Positions 39,515 to 46,415 of a stretch of 64,000 nucleotides of DNA are shown piece after piece; positions within the stretch are counted from its first letter, which is position 1; each line of letters begins with the position of its first letter. Both the position numbers and the translations under genes were made by a program. The DNA is from Mycetohabitans endofungorum. GTDB lineage: Bacteria > Pseudomonadota > Gammaproteobacteria > Burkholderiales > Burkholderiaceae. The stretch lies in assembly GCF_002927045.1 (NCBI RefSeq), contig NZ_PRDW01000001.1:186001-250000 (forward strand), read 5' to 3'. Below the pieces are notes generated by a model. It saw only the letters and a program-made list of their open reading frames with translations, made no database searches and had not been told where the DNA came from.

Positions 39515-40921
39515 TTATGCCGCGGAGCCACGTCCGAGCGCCCGGCTTTTCCAGTAAAACCGGGCGACCATCAGGCACGCGACCGTGGCCAGCCCCGCGG
39601 CCAGACCCCACCATAATCCCTTCGCGCCCAGGCCGGCATGGAAAGCGAGCCAATAGCCGGTCGGATAGCCGATGCCCCAATAGCCGGTGGCGGCCAGCAG
39701 CATCGGTACGCGCGTGTCGCGCAGCCCACGCAGGCAGCCGGCTCCGACGGTTTGCAGTCCGTCCACGATTTGGAATACAGCCGCCACTGTCAGCAGCGAT
39801 GCGGCCAGCGAGATCGTCGCTGCATTGGATGGCTCATGCGGGTTCAGATAAAGCACGATGATGCCGTGTGGCGCCCACGTCATCACGGCGCCGGACGCCG
39901 CCATGAAGCCACCTCCCAACACCAGCGCGACGAACCCGGCGCGGCGTGCCTCGACGGGATGACGTGCGCCCGCCCAGTACCCGACCCGGACATTGGCGGC
40001 CTGCGCAATGGCCAGCGGCACCATGAAAGTGGTCGATGCGACGTTCAGCGCAATCTGGTGCGCCGCGAGGGCGGCTGCGCCGAGTGTGCCCACCGCCAGG
40101 CTCGTCGCGAGGAATAGCATCGTCTCGACACCGTACGTCACGGCGATCGGCCAGCCGAGCGCGAGCAGCTCGGACATCACGGACCAGCGCGGGCGGCGCG
40201 AGCCAGCGACGAAGTGCCGGAATCGTTCGGGCAGGTGCAACAGCGCGAGTAGCACGAGCGCGGTCAGCCAGATCGTGATTGTCGTGGCCGCCGCGGAGCC
40301 GAGAAACCCCATGCGCGGCAAGCCCCATGCGCCATGGATCAACCCATAGTTCAGCACGCCGTTCAGCACGAGGCCACCCACCGATACCCACAACAGCCGT
40401 CGCGCGGCGCCGATCGCCGGTAGGAACGCGCGCATCATGCCGATGCCGATCAGGCTGCCCAGTGCCGCCCAGCGCAACACGCCCGTGTATTGGCCGACAT
40501 GTTCGGCCAACGCCGACGGCTGGCCTGCTTTCACCAGCAGCGGTGCCGCGAAGCTCAGCAGCACGAACGCCGGCACCGCCAGCGCCAGCGATAGCGCAAG
40601 GCCCGTCCAGTAGATCGACGGCACGCGATGCTCTGCCTGGGCGCCGCGCGCTTGTGCGACCGTCACGCTGACCGACTGGAGCACGCCTTGCAGCAGGGTC
40701 ATGGTGGTGAAAAATAGATTGGCGCCAAGTCCGCCGGCCGCCAGCGCGTCGGGACCCAGTGAGCCGAGCAGGATTGTGTCGGTGACGCCCATCGCCATTT
40801 GCGCCAGTTGTGCGATGGCGAGCGGCGCTGCTAGGCGCGCCGTCGCGGTTGCATGATGAGCGAGCGTAGGCTTGCCGTGATGGTGTGCCAGTGTGCCCTG
40901 GGCAGTACCAAGATTTGTCAT
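39515..40921 (-). CDS. MATE-family multidrug exporter
   Basis: The 468-residue protein has about twelve hydrophobic segments and two homologous halves, as in NorM. Characteristic sequences are APLAIAQLAQMAMGVTDTILLGSLGPDALAAGGLGANLFF and VTYGVETMLFLATSLAVGTLGAAALAAHQIALNVASTTFMVPLAIAQA. MATE carriers export drugs and cationic metabolites using Na+ or H+ gradients. Start ATG 40921 lies near an AT-rich upstream sequence. No regulator is adjacent. Confidence 0.87.
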   Translation of the reverse strand: MTNLGTAQGTLAHHHGKPTLAHHATATARLAAPLAIAQLAQMAMGVTDTILLGSLGPDALAAGGLGANLFFTTMTLLQGVLQSVSVTVAQARGAQAEHRVPSIYWTGLALSLALAVPAFVLLSFAAPLLVKAGQPSALAEHVGQYTGVLRWAALGSLIGIGMMRAFLPAIGAARRLLWVSVGGLVLNGVLNYGLIHGAWGLPRMGFLGSAAATTITIWLTALVLLALLHLPERFRHFVAGSRRPRWSVMSELLALGWPIAVTYGVETMLFLATSLAVGTLGAAALAAHQIALNVASTTFMVPLAIAQAANVRVGYWAGARHPVEARRAGFVALVLGGGFMAASGAVMTWAPHGIIVLYLNPHEPSNAATISLAASLLTVAAVFQIVDGLQTVGAGCLRGLRDTRVPMLLAATGYWGIGYPTGYWLAFHAGLGAKGLWWGLAAGLATVACLMVARFYWKSRALGRGSAA

Positions 40922-41230
40922 TAAAAGCGAACCGGAAGGTAATTGCTGATCTTAACAGCGCAGTCTACTAAGGAAAAAGCTCCGGTTTGGTGTGTCCGCA
41001 TACGAAATGCCGGGGTCGATCACCGGTTGTAAGCAAACGCTGGTGAACGAAACGACAGGTAATAATCGAAACCGCGGCGAACCTCCCGCGCCAGCACGAG
41101 TTAGTTTAAAGGACCGATGCGTGCACGCTATGCTAGGCTGTCACGCACGGGCAGGCCGGCAGGCGCGTGGGAGCGTTTGACCATGCGGCCTTGTGCCGTT
41201 TCATTGATCGACTTCATAGGGAGGCATCTA
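40922..41230. other. Intergenic region with divergent promoters
   Basis: 309 bp between the MATE gene (minus) and a small exported protein (plus). The AT content is higher than around it, and GGGAGG at about 41219-41224 is the ribosome binding site of the plus-strand gene. I see no gene, IS end or strong hairpin. Confidence 0.55.
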
Positions 41231-41635
41231 ATGACTGCAATTTGTCAAATCCGTTGTATCGCGCTGGGCGCCGCGTTGACGGCCGCCACTGTTGCCGCCT
41301 TTGCGCAAACGCTGGTTCAAGGCGGCGAGACCGCTAGCGCAGCCGTTGGCGTGGGCGCGTACAGCGGCGCGGATTCCACGGCGGGCAGCAGTGGCACGGG
41401 CACCGGTCAGCGTATCGTCGCACCGGCTCCAGTCGATCCGCTCGTGCAGAAGCGCGATGCGGACGCGGCGGCCAACGCGGAGTACAGCGCCAACAAAAAG
41501 GCGCTCAAGCAGGAGTACCACAGCCAGTTGAAGGCGGCCAAGCAACAGCGTAAGGCAGCCAAGCGGGACGCGGCCCAGACGCTCAATGAGCAAACGGGCG
41601 GCGCGGCGGCGGCCGACAAGGGCGCGCAGAACTGA
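41231..41635 (+). CDS. Small exported protein of unknown function
   Basis: The 134-residue product has a signal peptide (CIALGAALTAATVAAFAQ) and then a low-complexity Gly/Ser/Ala section followed by a Lys-rich helical section (ANKKALKQEYHSQLKAAKQQRKAAKRDAAQTLNEQ). That part could form a coiled coil. A strong GGGAGG site precedes the ATG. I do not recognise a family. Located at the start of the accessory-looking stretch. Confidence 0.62.
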   Translation: MTAICQIRCIALGAALTAATVAAFAQTLVQGGETASAAVGVGAYSGADSTAGSSGTGTGQRIVAPAPVDPLVQKRDADAAANAEYSANKKALKQEYHSQLKAAKQQRKAAKRDAAQTLNEQTGGAAAADKGAQN

Positions 41636-41764
41636 TCGGTGATGCGGGTGGCGCCGCCGTCGCCGGCGCGCGCCGACCCGTCGCCTGCTGCTCTAATCTA
41701 CCTGGAGTGGTTCCGGCCTGGAGTTGCCTGGCATCGTCCCGGCGATGTCCGCATGAGTCCGCGA

Positions 41765-41989
41765 TGAGCTGGCGGTGGCGTTTGATCCGTCGCTCGCATT
41801 GGCCGAATGCATTTTGCCCGCGCGTGGCCGGCGTTTGCCGCGCTGATCGCCGGCTTGCGCGCGCGGCACGACGGCCGGCCCGGCGTGCTCGATGCAATGC
41901 GCCGCCAGTTATTTTTGGAAGGAGTGGCTCCTGGCCGAACTGACGCCTGATCTGCCCGATGCGACGCGCGAGGAGGTCGGCGTGCCGTA
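41765..41989 (+). pseudogene. Decayed gene of unknown type in three frames
   Basis: Coding-like sequence runs ELAVAFDPSLALAECILPA, then shifts frame to AWPAFAALIAGLRARHDGRPGVLDAMRRQLF, then shifts again to WKEWLLAELTPDLPDATREEVGVP ending in a stop at 41987-41989. Each piece has high GC at codon third positions, and together they look like one protein tail of about 75 residues. I do not recognise the family. The interpretation as frameshifted remnant is inferred from composition. Confidence 0.4.
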
Positions 41990-42003
41990 GCACTTTTGAC
42001 TTC

Positions 42004-42153
42004 TCAACAGATGCCCGGAAATCGGCGCATGTACGTATTATGCATGTGCTTTATCTCGGCCCAGCGGTTGTACTGCTGCGATTCGCACAACAGGTTCGCG
42101 CCCCTGTGCCAATAGCGCGTGGTCTCGGTCGCAGGAGGATCGGCGCCGGGCAC
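42004..42153 (-). CDS. Possible 49-residue ORF immediately after creA
   Basis: A GTG at 42153 starts three bases after the creA stop and encodes VPGADPPATETTRYWHRG continuing to NLLCESQQYNRWAEIKHM and a stop at 42004. Amino acid use (Trp, Tyr, His, Cys) and third-position GC (about three quarters) look like real coding. It may be a small gene cotranscribed with creA or the tail of a longer lost gene. No family recognised. Confidence 0.35.
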   Translation of the reverse strand: MPGADPPATETTRYWHRGANLLCESQQYNRWAEIKHMHNTYMRRFPGIC

Positions 42154-42156
42154 GGG

Positions 42157-42648
42157 TTACCTGAGCGGGATGGACTGGTCCTGCACCGGTACAGCCGTCA
42201 CGCTGTTCTTCGCACTGCCCGACACGACACGATCACTGTAGGTCAGATAGACCAGCGCATTGCGCTTGCGGTCAACCATGCGCACGACATGCAATGTCTT
42301 GAAGATTGGCGATATCCGTTTCGAGAAGACGTCGGTTTGCAGCGGCAGCGGCGCCTTGAATTGCAGGGCGGCAACCTGCCGGCAGGCGATCGACGCTTCG
42401 GTCGGATCCTCGGCAACGCCCAGCGCGCCCTTGACCCCGCCAATACGCGCGCGCGACACGTAACAGGTGACACCGTTGACAGCCGGATCGTCATAGGCCT
42501 CGACCACGACCCGGTCCGACCCGGTAATTCGAAAATTCGTATTGACGCTTCCGATCTCTTCTGCACGGGCCGTCGCGCACCAGCACAGCAGCGCGGCGAT
42601 GGCCAGCGCGACACCCGTCGCCGTTCGCTTGATGCTTGACGAAGCCAT
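42157..42648 (-). CDS. creA: CreA-family periplasmic protein
   Basis: The 163-residue product has a signal peptide (MASSSIKRTATGVALAIAALLCWCATARAEE is the region; cleavage after ARA) and the CreA domain: IGSVNTNFRITGSDRVVVEAYDDP and VKGALGVAEDPTEASIACRQVA. Function of CreA is unknown; in E. coli it is near the creBCD genes, which are not here. ATG 42648 gives a good signal peptide; the longer frame to 42807 is unlikely. Confidence 0.87.
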   Translation of the reverse strand: MASSSIKRTATGVALAIAALLCWCATARAEEIGSVNTNFRITGSDRVVVEAYDDPAVNGVTCYVSRARIGGVKGALGVAEDPTEASIACRQVAALQFKAPLPLQTDVFSKRISPIFKTLHVVRMVDRKRNALVYLTYSDRVVSGSAKNSVTAVPVQDQSIPLR

Positions 42649-43068
42649 CTCAATGTCTGACCGCACGGCGGTCGGCGCGCGGACCCGTGCCGCGGCGACG
42701 GTGGTGGCTGGATCGGGCGCCGCGCGCATCGCCCATACGGCGTTAGGCGGTCGGGCAAAGGAGAATGCAAGGCACGGCATCGAAAGGCAGGATGGCATCA
42801 TGGTCACTTGAAATAAGTCGGCGGCCCCGGGCGGCGCAAGGGTACACGGTTCAATCTACCACCAATGTCGCAACGATCGGCGCCGATGACGCGGGTAACC
42901 CTGCGTAACGTGAAATCGAACCCGGCGTTTTTGGCCAACGGAGCAGCGACGCCGTTCTTCCGTTACGCTATGGTCTCAGTTCGCTGCGCATGCGGGCCAC
43001 AACAAGTATGCGGCGTTATGCCATGCGGGCGGCGCTGATTGAAATCGCCATTTTTCTTGCTTGCCACC
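42649..43068. other. Intergenic region with no supported gene
   Basis: About 420 bp between creA (minus) and a small exported protein (plus). I find no coding sequence with family character, no RNA gene and no strong hairpin. It must hold both divergent promoters. Confidence 0.45.
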
Positions 43069-43434
43069 ATGCGTGTGTTCAAACGATTGTCGCTTTGTTC
43101 CGTCAACGCCCCGCCCCTGTATCGGCGTGCGCCACGTCAGCCCTCTTGCGGTGGCGCGCCGCACCGCGCGCACTCGAGTGCCGCCCTGCTCGCTTGCGCG
43201 GGCGTCGTGACCCTCGTGTTGAGCCTGCCGGCCGAAGCGTGGGCACAAAACAAGCCTGGCGTGCCGGACGGTATTCTGAGCGACCAGTTCCGCTTCAACG
43301 AGCACCCGCAGATGCATTTTGCCGCTTCTGCGCCCGACTCGAAGTTCCAACATGGTCCGCCGGACGAGCGGCGGCGGCGGGCCGATCGAGGCGATCCGTC
43401 CGGCGATGCATGCAATCTGAAATGCGGCAAGTGA
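43069..43434 (+). CDS. Hypothetical exported protein
   Basis: From ATG 43069 the product (about 121 residues) has a long basic N-terminus, then a hydrophobic signal-like segment (AALLACAGVVTLVLSLPAEAWAQ) and a mature part PGVPDGILSDQFRFNEHPQMHF. The C-terminus is Arg-rich (ERRRRADRG). I do not recognise a family, and the long region before the signal segment is odd, so the true start may be internal. Weak call. Confidence 0.4.
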   Translation: MRVFKRLSLCSVNAPPLYRRAPRQPSCGGAPHRAHSSAALLACAGVVTLVLSLPAEAWAQNKPGVPDGILSDQFRFNEHPQMHFAASAPDSKFQHGPPDERRRRADRGDPSGDACNLKCGK

Positions 43435-43472
43435 GCTGATCGGCGCGCCGCATCACCGGTAAGCTGGCGCGC

Positions 43473-43514
43473 TGTGGACAAGCTGGGGATAACTGGCCTG
43501 TCCGCGGTGCATAA
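43473..43514 (+). promoter_or_regulatory. Cluster of three DnaA-box-like 9-mers
   Basis: TGTGGACAA (43473-43481), TGGGGATAA (43484-43492) and GGTGCATAA (43506-43514) each match the reverse complement of the DnaA box TTATNCACA at eight of nine positions, and all point the same way. They lie in a non-coding gap before a helix-turn-helix gene. No initiator gene or AT-rich unwinding region is next to them. Confidence 0.35.
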
Positions 43515-43610
43515 CCCCGGGGAAAACCGCTGGATATCGCGTGGGCAATCCGGGCAGCGGCGTGGCAGTGACCCAGCAAACCTTTGCCTCGATTGTTCGT
43601 GGAGTGATTT

Positions 43611-43825
43611 GATGGCAGGAGGTAAAACCAAGGTGTAAACGCAACGGGAATTTTTGCGAGAGGCGATGCGGTCACTCGAGCTTACGCGATCTGCTTTTGC
43701 CGCACGAATCAGCGTGCCCGAAAAGACGTTAAATAAATGGCTGGCTCTCTTCGATACCGGCGACTATCGAAGCATGCCGGGCGTCGTTTGGGCATATGTC
43801 CGCGAAATCCTCGATGAACCACATG
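43611..43825 (+). pseudogene. Helix-turn-helix regulator-like gene with early stop
   Basis: An ATG at 43611 after GGAGTGA encodes MAGGKTKV and then TAA (43635-43637). The same frame continues TQREFLREAMRSLELTRSAFAARISVPEKTLNKWL and GDYRSMPGVVWAYVREIL, a small helix-turn-helix family seen in Burkholderia (LTRxxFAxRIGVxxxTLDKWL). The stop separates a possible start from the body; initiation at the in-frame TTG 43654 or ATG 43663 is conceivable. The 3' end runs into the IS110-family element, and residues after REIL look foreign. Confidence 0.5.
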
Positions 43826-45090
43826 CTGTAATTGTCTCTGCGACTTACTTTGGAGGCGAACATGGAAACGTATGTGGGTCTCGATGTGTCCCAAAAGATT
43901 ACGGCGATTTGCGTTGTTGATCGCGATGGGAAGACCGTATGGCATGGAAATGTAAGCTCGAATCCTGAAGAGATCGCCCGAGCTATTCGTCTGCATGCAC
44001 CGGAGGCGGTGCGGGTCGGAATGGAAACGGGTCCACTCGCCGTATGGCTATATCATCGATTGCGAGCCAAGGGTATCCCGCTCGATTGCATTCACGCTCG
44101 CCACGTCCACGCGGCTCTGGCGACCCAACTGAACAAGACGGATACCAACGACGCACGTGGCATCGCTCAGCTCACGCGCAGCGGATGGTACCGGGGTGTC
44201 GAGGTCAAGAGCATGGCTAGCCACGAAGTGCGACTTCTGCTGGCCGCGCGCGGAAAACTTGTGAGCATGCGAACCGGTTTATATAACCAGATTCGGGGCG
44301 TACTTAAGACGTTTGGTGTCATCCTGCCGGCAGGTAAAGGTGTGCCATTCGAACGGCTTGTCGAGCAAAACATGCCGCCCTCATCGCTCGTACAAGGCGT
44401 ACTTGATATCCTAATAGACAGCTTGCGCCATATTGGAACTCAAATTCATGCACTCGATCAGGCCATCCGTCGCGTTGCTCAAGCAAGTTCGGTCTGTCGG
44501 CGCTTGATGACCGTTCCCGGCGTGGGCTCACTGACTGCAGTGGCGTTTGCATCGGCTGTTGACAATGCTGAGCGCTTCCGGAGTGTGCGTGACATTGGAC
44601 CCTACCTTGGGCTGACTCCGACAAAATATCAATCCGGCAATGTCGATCGCAACGCAGGCATTTCGAAGGCAGGATGCCGGCTTACGCGCCATCTACTGTT
44701 CGAAGCAGCGTCCTCTCTGATCTGCCGATACCGGCAGGACTGCGATTTGAGACGATGGGCACTAACGCTTATTGCTCGCATTGGCGCTCGCAAGGCGATA
44801 GTCGCCACCGCGCGCAAATTAGCGACCGTACTGCTCTCTATGTGGAAGGGACAAACAGACTTCAAGGCGATCAGATAGTGGATTCGATTTAACTATTTGC
44901 ACTGCCAGAGCCGAACGCTTCATTTAGGCTGATTACGTCGCCGCAGCGATTCCTTCACCCTCTTTGCGGTCCCAACCGCGGCAATCACATCGGAACGCTG
45001 TAGCGACTTTCAAACGGCACGTTGTGGCGCACTGCGACCACGTAGACGACAACGAGACGGCCTCTATGAAGCATTGCAACAGAGAGGGAT
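43820..45090 (+). mobile_element. IS110-family insertion element (approximate limits)
   Basis: One transposase gene surrounded by short non-coding ends. The left end must lie between the helix-turn-helix gene (about 43815) and the transposase start (43862); the right end lies before the TTGACA-like region at 45095. No terminal inverted repeats are visible, as expected of IS110. The non-coding side is downstream (44879 onward), where IS1111-group members carry their guide RNA. Limits are estimates. Confidence 0.5.
43862..44878 (+). CDS. IS110-family DEDD transposase
   Basis: The 338-residue product starts METYVGLDVSQKITAICVVDRDGKTVWHG with the first acidic residue of the RuvC-like DEDD site, followed by METGPLAVWLYHRL and KTDTNDARGIAQLTR holding further acidic residues. 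The C-terminal domain (MTVPGVGSLTAVAFASAVDNAERFRSVRDIGPYLGL, then ISKAGCRLTRHLLFEAA) contains the serine-bearing IS110 region. A GGAGG site precedes the ATG 43862. Full length and apparently intact; GC lower than neighbours in third positions, in keeping with transfer. Confidence 0.88.
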   Translation: METYVGLDVSQKITAICVVDRDGKTVWHGNVSSNPEEIARAIRLHAPEAVRVGMETGPLAVWLYHRLRAKGIPLDCIHARHVHAALATQLNKTDTNDARGIAQLTRSGWYRGVEVKSMASHEVRLLLAARGKLVSMRTGLYNQIRGVLKTFGVILPAGKGVPFERLVEQNMPPSSLVQGVLDILIDSLRHIGTQIHALDQAIRRVAQASSVCRRLMTVPGVGSLTAVAFASAVDNAERFRSVRDIGPYLGLTPTKYQSGNVDRNAGISKAGCRLTRHLLFEAASSLICRYRQDCDLRRWALTLIARIGARKAIVATARKLATVLLSMWKGQTDFKAIR

Positions 45091-45122
45091 CTTATTGACA
45101 GAAATTAGACGACGAAAAAGGG
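44879..45122. other. Non-coding flank downstream of the IS110 transposase
   Basis: No open frame with family character is seen here. On the minus strand short pieces such as SLQRSDVIAAVGTAKRVKESLRRR look coding but are interrupted. The region could contain the element's guide RNA and right end, plus remains of the sequence it entered. TTGACA at 45095-45100 may be a -35 hexamer, but no -10 is well placed for it. Confidence 0.4.
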
Positions 45123-45150
45123 TTGATATACCCCCATCGGGGTATAGTAT
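45123..45150 (+). promoter_or_regulatory. DUF29 promoter with palindromic operator in its spacer
   Basis: TTGATA (45123-45128) and TAGTAT (45145-45150) are spaced by 16 bases. The inverted repeat TATACCCC (45127-45134) and GGGGTATA (45139-45146) with a four-base centre fills that spacer. A-T ends flanking C and G tracts are typical of operators of CsoR/RcnR/FrmR-family metal or formaldehyde sensors. The start of the DUF29 gene is 29 bp downstream. The regulator itself is not in this window. Confidence 0.55.
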
Positions 45151-45178
45151 GGTCCTACGTTTTCAGTGGAGTGCGTTC

Positions 45179-45616
45179 ATGGGAACGAGATATGAACAGG
45201 ACGTGGTGGCGTGGGCAGGCGAGCAAGCTGCGCTGCTGCGTGCTGGCAAGTTGTCAGCCATCGACGTTGAGCATATCGCCGAGGAGATCGAGGACGTGGG
45301 CAAGAGCGAGCAACGTGAACTGGCGAGCCACATGTCGGTTCTCCTTGCGCATCTGCTGAAGTGGCAGTTTCAGCCGTCACGTCGCAGCAAGAGCTGGCAG
45401 TTCACGATCCGCACGCAACGCAAGGAAGTGGCCTACGTGCTCAATGAAGCGCCGAGCCTGCGCGGCAAGTTCAGCGATGCGGCGTGGCTCGATATAGTGT
45501 GGTCAAAGGCGCGTAGCCTCGCGAGCAACGAAACGGGGCTTGACCTTGATGTGTTCCCCGAAGCATTGCCGTGGTCCGTCGATGACGTGCTTGCGCAAGA
45601 ATTTCATCCCGAATAA
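45179..45616 (+). CDS. DUF29-family protein
   Basis: The 145-residue product matches DUF29: YEQDVVAWAGEQAALLRAGKLSAIDVEHIAEEIEDVGKSEQRELASHMSVLLAHLLKWQFQP, then SWQFTIRTQRKEVAYVLNEAPSLRGKF and ETGLDLDVFPEALPW. The family is of unknown function, soluble and mostly helical, common in cyanobacteria and on mobile DNA in Proteobacteria. ATG 45179 gives the right family start. It sits alone, between an IS110 element and tRNA-Asn. Confidence 0.83.
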   Translation: MGTRYEQDVVAWAGEQAALLRAGKLSAIDVEHIAEEIEDVGKSEQRELASHMSVLLAHLLKWQFQPSRRSKSWQFTIRTQRKEVAYVLNEAPSLRGKFSDAAWLDIVWSKARSLASNETGLDLDVFPEALPWSVDDVLAQEFHPE

Positions 45617-45632
45617 CGACCAACAACGAGGA

Positions 45633-45653
45633 ATATTAGACACTGTCTAATAT
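45633..45653. repeat. Perfect palindrome ATATTAGACA-C-TGTCTAATAT
   Basis: Ten-base arms are exact reverse complements around one central C, 16 bp after the DUF29 stop and about 57 bp from tRNA-Asn. No T-run follows, so it is not an intrinsic terminator. It could be a protein- or recombinase-binding site. Part of the arm, ATTAGAC, also occurs at 45104-45110. Confidence 0.6.
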
Positions 45654-45673
45654 AGAAAAGTAACTGAAAGCAA

Positions 45674-45710
45674 AAGGGGTTGCGTTTTCACGCAACCCCT
45701 TGATTTTTTT
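45674..45710. terminator. Intrinsic terminator, possibly bidirectional
   Basis: AAGGGGTTGCG (45674-45684) and CGCAACCCCTT (45691-45701) form an 11-bp stem with a six-base loop. T-runs follow in the plus direction (TGATTTTTTT), and AAAA precedes it so minus-strand reading also ends in TTTT. It can stop both the DUF29 transcript and the tRNA-Asn transcript. Confidence 0.85.
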
Positions 45711-45785
45711 GGCTCCCCGACCTGGGCTCGAACCAGGGACCTACGGATTAACAGTCCGGCGCTCTACCGACTGAGCTATCGGGGA
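45710..45785 (-). tRNA. tRNA-Asn (GUU)
   Basis: On the minus strand the 76-base gene begins TCCCCGATAGCTCAGTCGGT and ends GTCGGGGAGCCA. All arms pair (acceptor TCCCCGA/TCGGGGA), the anticodon loop reads CTGTTAA with anticodon GTT, and CCA is encoded. Standard length without a variable-loop insert. Confidence 0.96.
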
Positions 45786-45891
45786 ACAGCAGAGAAATGA
45801 AATTCTATCGGCGTCTTATCGTCTTGTCAACAGGGTGCGTCCAAGCGTGATGTCATCGATCATCGACGCACCCGGCGCGCGTGCGTCGCGC

Positions 45892-46215
45892 TCATCGCTC
45901 GAGCAGCTTCAGCTTGTCTTTCACGTCTTTCCATTCCTCCGCGTCCGGCAGCGCAGGCTTGGTCCTCGTGATGCTGGGCCAGTCCTTCGCCAGTTCCGCG
46001 TTCAATTGGATGAATTGTTGCTGGTCGCCGGGGACGTCTTCTTCCGCATAGATCGCATTGACCGGGCATTCCGCCACGCAAACCGCGCAATCGATGCACT
46101 CATCCGGGTCGATTGCGAGGAAGTTCGGACCTTCGCGAAAGCAGTCCACTGGGCATACGTCGACGCAGTCGGTATAGCGGCACTTGATGCAGCTTTCGGT
46201 CACAACGTGAGTCAT
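45892..46215 (-). CDS. fdxA: Ferredoxin FdxA (3Fe-4S / 4Fe-4S)
   Basis: A 107-residue ferredoxin with two cluster sites: [18 protein letters not shown] and [13 protein letters not shown]. The start MTHVVTESC is typical of the Azotobacter-type seven-iron ferredoxin, and AGGAGCTTCA gives a perfect ribosome binding site before ATG 46215. Acts as a soluble low-potential electron carrier. It is divergent from pncB and 106 bp from tRNA-Asn. Confidence 0.94.
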   Translation of the reverse strand: MTHVVTESCIKCRYTDCVDVCPVDCFREGPNFLAIDPDECIDCAVCVAECPVNAIYAEEDVPGDQQQFIQLNAELAKDWPSITRTKPALPDAEEWKDVKDKLKLLER

Positions 46216-46415
46216 TGAAGCTCCTGCACTCTGTGTATAGCGATGTGGGCGCGCAATGAAGCCACAGACACCACCATTGTACAAAATAATTATTGTAGCG
46301 CACCGCATTGCCACGTCGCTGTTTCCCGCCCGATGCTGTTATACACTTTGGTGATGTCTTTATATGCGGCGATGCGGCGCGTCCGAGCTTCCGGCCTGTG
46401 TCTGGCTGTGCGACC

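Noticed and set aside
45095-45122. TTGACA at 45095 as the DUF29 promoter
   Set aside because: No -10 lies at 15-19 bases from it; the pair TTGATA/TAGTAT at 45123-45150 fits better.
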